Positions 1-6,654 of a stretch of 16,815 nt of DNA are shown piece after piece (the first letter of the stretch is position 1; every line of letters starts with the position of its first letter). The stretch is from positions 1 through 16,815 of the forward strand of contig CAYMLQ010000093.1 of NCBI GenBank assembly GCA_964390795.1, given 5' to 3'. The notes beneath the pieces were generated by a model. That model was given only the letters and a program-made list of their open reading frames with translations. It did not search any database and was not told the origin of the DNA. The translations under genes and the position numbers were made by a program. This stretch comes from CAYMLQ01 sp964390795. GTDB lineage: Bacteria > Verrucomicrobiota > Kiritimatiellia > RFP12 > UBA1067.

Positions 1-2
1 AG

Positions 3-1295
3 CGCGCCTACTGCCAGCAGGCGGTCTGCTCGCCGTCGCGCACGAGCCTGCTGACTGGCTGCCGGCCGGACACCACGCGGGTGTACGACCTCGAGACCCA
101 CTTCCGCACGAACCTGCCCGACGTGGTGACGCTGCCGCAGCACTTCAAGGCGAGCGGCTACTTCACCCGCAGCGTGGGCAAGATCTTCCACGGCGGGCTG
201 GACGACGCGCGGTCCTGGTCCGAGCCGCCCGCCAAGGCCGGCCGCCCGATGTATCTGCTGCCGGAGAACCAGGCGCTGGTGGCGCGCAAGGCGGAGGCCG
301 TCAAGGGCAAGACGTTCAAGACCCCCAGCGCCCGCTACAACGCGATGGCCGGCCCGGCCTGGGAGTGCGCCGACGTGCCGGACAGCGCCTACTCCGACGG
401 CGCGATCGCCGATGCGGCCATCGAGATGCTGCGCGCGGCCAAAGACAAGCCGTTCTTTCTGGCGGTCGGGTTCCTCAAGCCGCACCTGCCCTTCATCGCG
501 CCGAAGAAATACTGGGATCTATACAAGCGGGAGGCGATTCCGCAGGCGCCCAACCCCTTCCCGCCCAGGGACGCAACGCGGTTCACGCTGGCCGACTGGG
601 GCGAGATGCGCGCCTACGACGACATCCCGCCTGTGGGGCCCGTCACCGAGGAGCAGGCCCGCACGCTCAAGCACGGCTATTACGCCTGCGTCAGCTACAT
701 GGATGCGCAGCTCGGCCGTGTGCTCGATGAACTTGACCGGCTCGGCCTGCGGGAGAGGACGGTGGTCGTGCTCTGGGGCGACCACGGCTGGAAGCTGGGC
801 GAGCACGGCGCGTGGTGCAAGCACTCCAACCTCGAGAACGACACGCGCGCGCCGCTCATCTGCCACTCGCCCGGCCAGAAGGCGGCGGGCGGGCGCAGCC
901 GCGCGCTGGTCGAGTTTGTGGATATCTATCCCTCGCTCTGCGCGCTGGCCGGGCTGCCGCTGCCGCAGCATCTGGAGGGGACAAGCTTCGCGCCGCTGCT
1001 CGACGCGCCGGACCGGCCGTGGAAGCCGGGTGCCTTCAGCCAGTATCCGCGCGGCAAGGTGATGGGCTATTCGCTGCGGACGGAGCGCTACCGCTTCACG
1101 CGTTGGGTCATGCGGGCGGACGGCTCCGAGCAGACCCGTGAGCTATACGACCACACGAGTGATCCGCAAGAGAACCAGAACATCGCCGAGCGGCCGGAGA
1201 ACCGCGCGCTCGTCGAGGCGCTGACTCAACAGCTTGAGGCGGGCTGGAAAGCCGCTCAGACCGTGCCGGCTGCGGGCGAAGCGAAGACGCCGTGA
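3..1295 (+). CDS. Sulfatase, iduronate-2-sulfatase-like (5' end outside window)
   Basis: This is the C-terminal part of a type I sulfatase, which hydrolyses sulfate esters, probably on a polysaccharide outside the cytoplasm. The reading frame is open from the first bases. Before the first possible internal start (GTG at 81) it encodes AVCSPSRTSLLTG, the sulfatase signature, with the Cys at 27-29 that is matured to formylglycine, so the gene must begin upstream of the window. Further on are a metal-site block (WGDHGWKLGEHG, about 775-810), followed by WCKHSNLE, and a C-terminal QYPRGKVMGYSLRTERYRFT segment. These resemble human iduronate-2-sulfatase more than arylsulfatases. The frame ends at TGA 1293-1295. 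The exact substrate cannot be read from sequence. The N-terminal signal peptide and first metal ligands are not visible. Family call is firm; substrate is open. Confidence 0.93.
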   Translation, partial: RAYCQQAVCSPSRTSLLTGCRPDTTRVYDLETHFRTNLPDVVTLPQHFKASGYFTRSVGKIFHGGLDDARSWSEPPAKAGRPMYLLPENQALVARKAEAVKGKTFKTPSARYNAMAGPAWECADVPDSAYSDGAIADAAIEMLRAAKDKPFFLAVGFLKPHLPFIAPKKYWDLYKREAIPQAPNPFPPRDATRFTLADWGEMRAYDDIPPVGPVTEEQARTLKHGYYACVSYMDAQLGRVLDELDRLGLRERTVVVLWGDHGWKLGEHGAWCKHSNLENDTRAPLICHSPGQKAAGGRSRALVEFVDIYPSLCALAGLPLPQHLEGTSFAPLLDAPDRPWKPGAFSQYPRGKVMGYSLRTERYRFTRWVMRADGSEQTRELYDHTSDPQENQNIAERPENRALVEALTQQLEAGWKAAQTVPAAGEAKTP

Positions 1296-1351
1296 TTAAT
1301 TGAACAGCTTCTGCACGAAGTAAGAGAGCTCCGGATCTAGAGGAAAACCCG

Positions 1352-1810
1352 ATGGAAACTGAAGAGCCAGTCAAAGTACGCAGAGGCGATCAGCCTGCAA
1401 CGGTGAAGGACGTGCTAAAGGTCGTTTGCGTTTTCTTTGGGATCATCGGCCTATTCCGGTTCGGTTGTACTCAAATTATGATGGGGCCAGATCCAACCGC
1501 ACGGATCACGACCACGAAAGCGAGTATTGATCATCTGTCTGTGGCGATTGAGAAGTATCACCTTGATTGTGGACGGTGGCCCTCAGAGGCGCAGGGTCTC
1601 ACGTCTCTCTACACGAATGCGGAGGCGGCCTCCGGATGGGACGGGCCATACGTGTCGAGCGAGGGTCGGTTAACCGACTCGTGGGGTAACCCCTTCAAAA
1701 TCATGTCAGACGGGGGAGAGCGTATCGTCGTCTCGTCCGGCGAAGACGGCGAATTCGGAACGAGCGACGACATGAAGGGAGCTGTTCTTTCTGGCTTACG
1801 AAAACGGTGA
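1352..1810 (+). CDS. Orphan GspG-like pseudopilin-domain protein
   Basis: A 152-residue protein with one membrane-spanning segment (about residues 21-38) followed by a domain resembling the type II secretion major pseudopilin GspG. Matching features are the alpha-helix region ASIDHLSVAIEKYHLDCGRWP, then QGL (81-83), WDGPY (96-100), DSWGNPF (109-115) and a C-terminal SSGEDGEFGTSDD stretch with D132, D139 and D140, where GspG binds calcium. Unlike true pseudopilins it lacks the G|FTLxE prepilin-peptidase motif: about 20 hydrophilic residues precede the hydrophobic segment and no Glu sits at position +5. The start is ATG 1352, preceded by AGAGGAAA at good spacing. No other secretion gene is nearby. 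It is less GC-rich than its neighbours, which may mean separate acquisition. Homology is likely; function is unknown, possibly a membrane-anchored pseudopilin relative that is not assembled. Confidence 0.75.
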   Translation: METEEPVKVRRGDQPATVKDVLKVVCVFFGIIGLFRFGCTQIMMGPDPTARITTTKASIDHLSVAIEKYHLDCGRWPSEAQGLTSLYTNAEAASGWDGPYVSSEGRLTDSWGNPFKIMSDGGERIVVSSGEDGEFGTSDDMKGAVLSGLRKR

Positions 1811-1845
1811 TGTGTCGCGAGTGTCGCTGCTGGAAGAGATTCCGG

Positions 1846-1874
1846 TTGACCCAGATAGACAATAGAATTATAGT
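1846..1874 (+). promoter_or_regulatory. Sigma-70-type promoter of the AbiE operon
   Basis: TTGACC (1846-1851) and TATAGT (1869-1874) are separated by exactly 17 bases. This is close to the consensus and lies 37 bases before the AbiEi start codon. It falls in a short AT-richer stretch between the pseudopilin-like gene and abiEi. The match is by eye; no transcription start is known. Confidence 0.65.
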
Positions 1875-1898
1875 ATGTCCATTATTGTTGGACTTAAT
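1872..1898 (+). promoter_or_regulatory. Candidate AbiEi operator (inverted repeat)
   Basis: AGTATGTCC (1872-1880) and GGACTTAAT (1890-1898) form an inverted repeat with 7 of 9 positions paired, including a perfect GTCC/GGAC core, around a 9-base centre. It overlaps the -10 box and the expected transcription start of the AbiE operon. AbiEi antitoxins are known to repress their own promoter by binding inverted repeats, so autoregulation here is an inference from position and symmetry. Confidence 0.4.
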
Positions 1899-1910
1899 AG
1901 GATGTAACTC

Positions 1911-2558
1911 ATGGTCACGGCGGTCGATATCCGGGCGCGGATTGAACAGGACGTCTTCGACTACCAGCAGCTTACCGGGTTGCTGGGCGAGTACGCTAAG
2001 GCGCGCGACCGGATTGGCGAACTTCTGCGGCAGGGGCATGTGATCCGGATCAAGAAAGGCCTCTACACCTTCGGCGAGTCGCTACGGCGCCGGCCGCTTC
2101 TGTTGCCCGTGCTGGCGAATTTGATCTACGGGCCCTCCTACGTCTCGGGCGTCTATGCGCTGAGCTATCACGGGCTGATTCCGGAAGGGGTCGCCGTCGT
2201 CACCTCGCAAACGACCGGGAGGTCCTGCGAGTTCGAGACGCCGTTCGGACGGTTCAGCTACCGGCGCAGCATGGGCGGACGCTATCCGGTTGGCGTCGCG
2301 CGGGTCGAGATTGAGAACAGCGCGTACCTGATCGCAACGCCGGAGAAAGCGCTCTTCGACGCCGTGTACGACGACAGCCGCTTTGATGGCGGCTCAGAAG
2401 ACGAGATCCTCGTCTATCTGACCGAGGATCTGAGGATCGAACGCGCCGACTTGCAGCGGCTGGACAGGGCTCGGCTCGAGGCGCTCGAAAAGGTGGCGAG
2501 AGGTCGGATGCTCGCGCTGACGGGGTGTCTCAAGCGGCTGACGGGAGGTGGCGCATGA
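1911..2558 (+). CDS. abiEi: AbiEi family type IV antitoxin / transcriptional regulator
   Basis: A 215-residue protein of the AbiEi (COG5340-like) family, the antitoxin of the type IV AbiE system. It counteracts the nucleotidyltransferase toxin without directly binding it and represses its own operon. The N-terminal 50 residues (DIRARIEQDVFDYQQLTGLL... up to VIRIKKGLYTF) look like the winged-helix DNA-binding domain. The following ANLIYGPSYVSGVYALSYHGLIPE and IATPEKALFDAVY segments are typical of the family's C-terminal domain. The start ATG 1911 has an AGGA at 1899-1902. The stop codon overlaps the AbiEii start (ATGA at 2555-2558), so the two are translationally coupled. A good promoter and a candidate operator lie just upstream. 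The family assignment is confident; activity is inferred. Confidence 0.85.
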   Translation: MVTAVDIRARIEQDVFDYQQLTGLLGEYAKARDRIGELLRQGHVIRIKKGLYTFGESLRRRPLLLPVLANLIYGPSYVSGVYALSYHGLIPEGVAVVTSQTTGRSCEFETPFGRFSYRRSMGGRYPVGVARVEIENSAYLIATPEKALFDAVYDDSRFDGGSEDEILVYLTEDLRIERADLQRLDRARLEALEKVARGRMLALTGCLKRLTGGGA

Positions 2559-3421
2559 ACCCTGCGATTGAGAACATGCTGGCGAAGTATCGCTGCGAGT
2601 CGGCGGACGACTGGGTCAAGGCGCTCCGCGAAATCATGCAGGAGATTGCTCTGCTCGGGCTGTGGCGCAGCAAGTTCTTCGAGCACGCCGCGTTCTATGG
2701 GGGAACCGCCCTGCGTGTCCTGCACGGGCTGAGCCGCTATTCGGAAGATTTAGACTTCTCGCTTTTGAAGCCCGATCCGGACTTTCGGCTGAAGCGCTTC
2801 GGCGGCGCACTGTGCGAGGAGTTGGCGAGCTTTGGGTTTACGGTGGCGTTCGAGGCGCGGGACAAGGCTCCGACCCATAACAGCGACTCGGCCTTCCTCA
2901 AGACCGGAACCCGGCGGCAGCTCATTTCCATCGGCGCGGAGGAAGGGCTGGTCAAAGGACTGCACGCGGATGCACGGCTCAGGATCAAGCTTGAAATCGA
3001 TATCCAGCCGCCGCCCGGCTTTGAGACGGAAAGCCGGTATCTTCTGGTTCCCGTACCGTACGCGGTGAGGGTCTACACGCTGCCCGACCTGTTCGCCGGC
3101 AAACTCCACGCTGTCTTGTGCCGCGCGTGGAAAAGCCGTATCAAGGGCCGCGACTGGTTCGACCTCGTGTGGTACGCAGGCCACCACCCGCAGGTTCACC
3201 TGAGCCACCTTGAGGCGCGCATGCGCCAGTCCGGCAACTATACGGATGCGTCGGCACTGACGGAAGACGGCTTGCGGCAACGGCTCGATCAGAGAATTGA
3301 TGAGGTGGACATTGAACAGATTCGGTCTGAAGTGTCGTCTTATGTCACCGACACGCGCGCGCTGGAGCTGTGGAGCCGTGACTTCTTCCGCGCGGTGGCG
3401 CGGCGGATCGAGGCCGTCTGA
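2555..3421 (+). CDS. abiEii: AbiEii family nucleotidyltransferase toxin
   Basis: A 288-residue toxin partner of the type IV AbiE system, a DNA polymerase beta-type nucleotidyltransferase. The core motif is FYGGTALRVLHG (G49, G50, T51) followed by SRYSEDLDFSL (D65, D67), the metal-binding Asp pair. A third acidic strand (KLEIDIQPPPG) follows, then LFAGKLHAVLCRAWKSRIKGRDWFDLVWY, the conserved K...K.RD..D block. I chose ATG 2555 because it overlaps the antitoxin stop by 4 bases and has GGGAGGTG (2543-2550) upstream; a GTG 30 bases earlier lies inside abiEi and has no such site. The reading frame is intact with all expected motifs, so it is probably active. Related enzymes modify tRNA acceptor ends or bind GTP; the target here is unknown. 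Confidence 0.87.
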   Translation: MNPAIENMLAKYRCESADDWVKALREIMQEIALLGLWRSKFFEHAAFYGGTALRVLHGLSRYSEDLDFSLLKPDPDFRLKRFGGALCEELASFGFTVAFEARDKAPTHNSDSAFLKTGTRRQLISIGAEEGLVKGLHADARLRIKLEIDIQPPPGFETESRYLLVPVPYAVRVYTLPDLFAGKLHAVLCRAWKSRIKGRDWFDLVWYAGHHPQVHLSHLEARMRQSGNYTDASALTEDGLRQRLDQRIDEVDIEQIRSEVSSYVTDTRALELWSRDFFRAVARRIEAV

Positions 3422-3425
3422 GTGG

Positions 3426-3584
3426 CGTGTGGGGCCGCGCTGGCGTTTCTGAAGACGAGCGAACTACCCGGACAAGCAGGACGCCTGCCGCGTGACGGGA
3501 CGCGCGATGGTGACCGGCGCGATCGCGTATGACTGGCTGTACGCGCTGCTGACACCGGAGGAGAAGCTGAGTGCCTACGATTAA
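3426..3584 (+). pseudogene. Frameshifted fragment of a heparinase II/III-like gene
   Basis: Directly after AbiEii, two short frames read as one interrupted protein. The first gives AALAFLKTSE (from 3434); the second, shifted by one base near 3460, gives ACRVTGRAMVTGAIAYDWLY followed by ALLTPEEKLSAYD and a TAA at 3582-3584. The AYDWLYxxLTPEE pattern is characteristic of the alpha-helical toroid domain of heparinase II/III and related polysaccharide lyases. There is no start codon in a sensible place, no catalytic domain, and a full-length member would be several hundred residues. It is best read as the remains of a lyase gene cut away when neighbouring DNA was rearranged. The family call rests on one short motif. 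Confidence 0.5.
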
Positions 3585-3617
3585 AAAAGGCGGAACCCGA
3601 GGGCTCCGCCTTCTTTA
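3584..3617 (-). terminator. Intrinsic terminator for the fecR-like/ppiD-like operon
   Basis: Read on the minus strand, a 10-bp stem (GGCGGAGCCC with GGGTTCCGCC, one G-U pair) closes a 2-base loop and is followed by TTTTTT. It sits about 20 bases beyond the stop of the PpiD-like gene. On the plus strand the same stem carries an A-C mismatch and a poorer T run, so it works mainly for the minus strand and may also stop transcripts from AbiE. Confidence 0.85.
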
Positions 3618-3636
3618 GAAATGCACAGCGCTGCTG

Positions 3637-5325
3637 TTACTTATTTGATGTCTTCGGCGTCCTTTTGTCGGCTGCGTCCGCATCCTCATCCGCGGCGTTT
3701 GCGATGCCGACTTCGGCGTCGTCATCGGTCAGCGGCCGTCTGGGCTGAAAATCCTGCTTGGAAAGGTTCCAGGTCAGCCACTCGGAGAAGAGGTTGTTGC
3801 TACGGCGCCGGGCGATGCCGGAGCGGAGCTGCGAGCGCATCATTTCGGCGGCCAAGGCGTCGCCTGGCTGACGGTCCAACACGTAGATGAAGAGCGACTG
3901 AGTGGCTGAAGCGGGAACAGCTTCGGAGACCTCGCCTTTCGTCAGGGCTGCCGCGCTGTAGGCGATCAAGACACTGTTGTCGAATTTCTGGTTCTGGATG
4001 TCGCTGACAGTATAGGTGAGCGAGGTCGAGACGTTGAGCGCTTTGGCCTTTGCGGCTTCGGCAAATGATTTGCCCTCGCCGAGCGACTTACGCAAGTCGG
4101 CACGCAATTCCTTGGCGTAACTCTGGAAAGCCTCGCTACGGGCTTTGGCCATGGCTTGCGGGCGCAGATCATTCAGGACGTTTTCGAAGGTCGGCGTGTG
4201 CGCCTCCAACTTCTGGATCTGCTCGATGACGAAGACATTGGCCTCGCCCTTGACGATGCCGAACCGCGAATCGCTGCGCTCGGGGTCGAGGTCGAAGGCC
4301 GCGCTGGCGAACTCCTTGGCATTCTCGGCCCAGTAGAGAGGGTCCTCGGCACTGAAGAGAGGCGAGGTTTTAACGACGAGCTTCTCTTGGGCCGCGACGA
4401 CCTCGAGCGCGTTTGATCCCGCGTTGGCGAGCTTGCCGTAGATATTAAAGGTCACGCTGGTCTCGGCGCAGTATTTGGCCTCCTCAAGCGTAAGTTCGGC
4501 GAGGATTTTCTCACGGACCTCGGCAAAGGGAATGGTCTCGGAGGTGTTGTTGGTGGAAGTGCGCGTATAGGTGTTGACGTGACTGTCGTAAAACTCCTGC
4601 AAATCCCCCTCAGGAACGGTGACAGAGGCGAAGAAGTTGCTGACCGGAATGGCGACGTAGCGCACGGCCACGCGGTCGGGCAGTGCGAAGGATGCCTTGT
4701 TCTCCTCATAATACTTACGGTAGTCATCGTCTGAGAGGCGCATTTCGACCTGGGCGAAGCGGTTGCTGACGGCGGCGACCTGCACGGTGAAACGGTCGGT
4801 CTTGGCCGCGAGTTCGTCATCCAGCTCCATGGGGGCGACCCAAGTGCCCGCTTCGACGAGGGAGGCGTTCTTCATCATGGCGAGCTGATGGGAGACCAGG
4901 CGTTCGTAGAGCGCGGGGGTGAGGCCTTGCTCGGCGAGCACCATGCGGTAACGGTTGATGTCAAACCCGTTGGCTCCTTGGAAGCCGGGCGCCTCACGGA
5001 GCGCGTCGCGAACCTCCTCCTTGCCGGAGGCGAGTCCGTTCTTATCGGCTGTCATGCGTGCCGCGATCTGCTCCCAGGCGCGCCGGTCGACGACGCTCGC
5101 CGACGTTTCGTTGTCACGGTTGCGCCCGAAGCCGCGGATGGCGACCGTCGTCTGGTCAAAGACCTCGGCGGACACTTTCTTGCCGTTTATCTTACCGGCG
5201 ACCAGACTGTCTTGTGGCGTGTTGAAACAGGAGCCCACGGCGACAAAGGCCACGGAGATGATGATGGCGAAGAAGCCCCACAGGATGCGGCTTCGGATGA
5301 GTCGGTTAAAGTGGTAAATAAACAC
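3637..5325 (-). CDS. PpiD/SurA-type periplasmic folding factor
   Basis: A 562-residue protein anchored by one N-terminal membrane helix (about residues 12-32, WGFFAIIISVAFVAVGSC), with the rest in the periplasm. The order is anchor, a SurA_N-like chaperone region (GKINGKKVSAEVFDQ through about residue 190, including FDINRYRMVLAEQGLTPALYERLVSHQL), then a long coiled/alpha region containing two weak parvulin-like stretches (ending FVIEQIQKLE and LFIYVLDRQPGD). This layout matches PpiD, which helps proteins leaving the Sec channel. No clear parvulin active-site motif is visible, so chaperone rather than prolyl-isomerase activity is more likely. The start is GTG 5325, with an in-frame stop 18 bases upstream and only a weak ribosome-binding site. 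It follows the FecR-like gene after 104 bases on the same strand, and a strong terminator follows it. Confidence 0.78.
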   Translation of the reverse strand: MFIYHFNRLIRSRILWGFFAIIISVAFVAVGSCFNTPQDSLVAGKINGKKVSAEVFDQTTVAIRGFGRNRDNETSASVVDRRAWEQIAARMTADKNGLASGKEEVRDALREAPGFQGANGFDINRYRMVLAEQGLTPALYERLVSHQLAMMKNASLVEAGTWVAPMELDDELAAKTDRFTVQVAAVSNRFAQVEMRLSDDDYRKYYEENKASFALPDRVAVRYVAIPVSNFFASVTVPEGDLQEFYDSHVNTYTRTSTNNTSETIPFAEVREKILAELTLEEAKYCAETSVTFNIYGKLANAGSNALEVVAAQEKLVVKTSPLFSAEDPLYWAENAKEFASAAFDLDPERSDSRFGIVKGEANVFVIEQIQKLEAHTPTFENVLNDLRPQAMAKARSEAFQSYAKELRADLRKSLGEGKSFAEAAKAKALNVSTSLTYTVSDIQNQKFDNSVLIAYSAAALTKGEVSEAVPASATQSLFIYVLDRQPGDALAAEMMRSQLRSGIARRRSNNLFSEWLTWNLSKQDFQPRRPLTDDDAEVGIANAADEDADAADKRTPKTSNK

Positions 5326-5395
5326 GGTTAAACATCCAGACTAGTTTGTGAAACACGCGCAAACACGTTATCAGAAGAGACCGGAGGCTGCGCTG

Positions 5396-5428
5396 GCCGC
5401 CGGGCTTTCGAGCGAAGGCTTAGGCGGC
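5396..5428 (-). other. Strong hairpin between fecR-like and ppiD-like genes
   Basis: GCCGCC (5396-5401) pairs with GGCGGC (5423-5428), and inside it GCTTTCG (5404-5410) pairs with CGAAGGC (5413-5419) except for one pair. The stem begins one base after the stop codon of the FecR-like gene. No T-run follows on either strand, so a classical terminator is unlikely. It could stabilise the upstream mRNA or reduce read-through into the PpiD-like gene. Confidence 0.5.
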
Positions 5429-5429
5429 G

Positions 5430-6443
5430 TCACTGAACCGCGTCTGCGGCCGGTTTCTCACTTGCGGCGGCGGCGGCGGGCGCTTCTTTGGTCAGCAGAA
5501 CCGGCAGATTGTCTTTCTCGACCTCTTCGCCCTCCGGTGCGGCGATCAGCTCGCCGGTGGCCAAGATGGGGCGGCCTTCGGCATAGGCGAAACGGTGGCG
5601 AGCCATCCCCGTGGGGCTTACCGCGAGGGTGGAGATAATCGAACGTCCCCCGACCGGCGCGTTTTCGCGCCAGACCTTCACCACGGCCTTGGGCGACATG
5701 CCGAAGGTCACCGGGGTGTCAGTGCCGTTTTCCAGGATGATGGAGAAATCGCCCGAGACGCTGGTGAGGCGGCTGAGCGAGCGGTCCGCGGCGGTCTGGA
5801 TGTTGACCGTGTTAGCGGCGCGCAGCGCCGGGATGTGGTACTGCGAACCCTGAATGTGGGCGACGCCCGTGATGGTCGCGGCCTGAAACGTCTCGATGCT
5901 GGCATCGGCGGTCAACGTGAACTCGCCGCGCCCCGCAAGGTTTCTACAGCTCGCGTTCGGCGTTTCGACGCTGAAGCTGCCTTCGGGAAGGTTGTCGCGC
6001 AGGGTGGTCTTGATCTTGCCGGCGACCAGACGCGCGAAACGTGAAGCAGGCGCCTTCTCGGGGGCTCCGACGGCGACCTCGGAGTTCTCGAGAACCTGAA
6101 CGGTCTCTTGTGCGGAGAACGCGAGAATAGCAGAGCCGCCAGGCCCCGTGCGGAAGGTGGTTCCGAGCGGGTAGGCCTTGTTGTTTTGAGCGGGAGCGAA
6201 CTGCCCGACGTCGGGGTTCTGCACCTCGCAGGCACCTTGGATGCTCACCACGCGTACCAGCAGATCGAAAATCTTTGCGGGCTGCTGCTCGGCGGCAGCC
6301 GGCTGCTCGGCGGCGGCCGGCTGCGCGTTTTCCTGTGCGCGAGCCGTCGCAATCACGGAGACGGCCACAGCACACACACTCGCTCTGAAGACTCCTGCTT
6401 GATCCATCATGGGGACAGCTCCCTTGCTAACACGCGGTTTCAT
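5430..6443 (-). CDS. Exported FecR-domain protein
   Basis: A 337-residue protein with a Sec signal peptide (MKPRVSKG n-region, hydrophobic VFRASVCAVAVSVIA, probable cleavage after ARA at residues 34-36). A short Ala/Gln-rich linker with two PAAAEQ units follows. Residues about 50-160 match a FecR domain: YPLGTTFRTGPGGSAILAF, VQVLENSEVAVG, then a beta-strand series ending VSGDFSIILENG. The C-terminal 30 residues are Ala/Glu/Pro-rich and probably disordered. I chose ATG 6443, which has AGAAGG seven bases upstream; an in-frame TTG at 6449 is too close to that site, and ATG 6410 is a second possibility. No ECF sigma factor or TonB receptor lies nearby, so it is probably not a classical FecR anti-sigma regulator. 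A role as a structural or glycan-binding periplasmic protein is open. Confidence 0.75.
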   Translation of the reverse strand: MKPRVSKGAVPMMDQAGVFRASVCAVAVSVIATARAQENAQPAAAEQPAAAEQQPAKIFDLLVRVVSIQGACEVQNPDVGQFAPAQNNKAYPLGTTFRTGPGGSAILAFSAQETVQVLENSEVAVGAPEKAPASRFARLVAGKIKTTLRDNLPEGSFSVETPNASCRNLAGRGEFTLTADASIETFQAATITGVAHIQGSQYHIPALRAANTVNIQTAADRSLSRLTSVSGDFSIILENGTDTPVTFGMSPKAVVKVWRENAPVGGRSIISTLAVSPTGMARHRFAYAEGRPILATGELIAAPEGEEVEKDNLPVLLTKEAPAAAAASEKPAADAVQ

Positions 6444-6481
6444 GAACAAACCTTCTAACCTGAATTAAAAATTCGCAGACA

Positions 6482-6510
6482 ATAATAGACCAAGCAACCC
6501 CGATAGTCAA
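6482..6510 (-). promoter_or_regulatory. Sigma-70-type promoter of the fecR-like gene
   Basis: On the minus strand TTGACT (6510-6505) and TATTAT (6487-6482) are separated by 17 bases, near the consensus and 38 bases before the chosen ATG at 6443. It is the best promoter-like sequence in the window and probably drives both minus-strand genes. Confidence 0.7.
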
Positions 6511-6569
6511 CCGAAGCTTGCGCGGAATCAGCAATTCGGGCGCATGGCAGTTCTGTTGCTGGTCTGCGC

Positions 6570-6599
6570 TTGCGGTTGACTCCCCAGCAGTGCCATAAT
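6570..6599 (+). promoter_or_regulatory. Possible promoter for the FAD-oxidoreductase/GH operon
   Basis: In the divergent gap, TTGCGG (6570-6575) and CATAAT (6594-6599) are 18 bases apart, 55 bases upstream of the start codon. A perfect TTGACT at 6576-6581 lies beside it, but no -10 hexamer sits at a normal distance from that. This is a weak call made because a promoter for the plus-strand genes must lie here. Confidence 0.3.
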
Positions 6600-6654
6600 C
6601 TCACCATTCATGCGGTATCGCGCGCGAAAGTAATGTAAGGTAAGGGGTGGCGCT

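Noticed and set aside
5333..5335. ATG just upstream of the ppiD-like GTG start
   Set aside because: It is in a different frame; the frame of the PpiD-like protein has a stop 18 bases upstream of the GTG.
5430..6443. A FecR anti-sigma factor of an iron-type signalling system
   Set aside because: There is no sigma factor or TonB receptor nearby, and the protein has an N-terminal signal peptide rather than a cytoplasmic anti-sigma domain with a later membrane helix.
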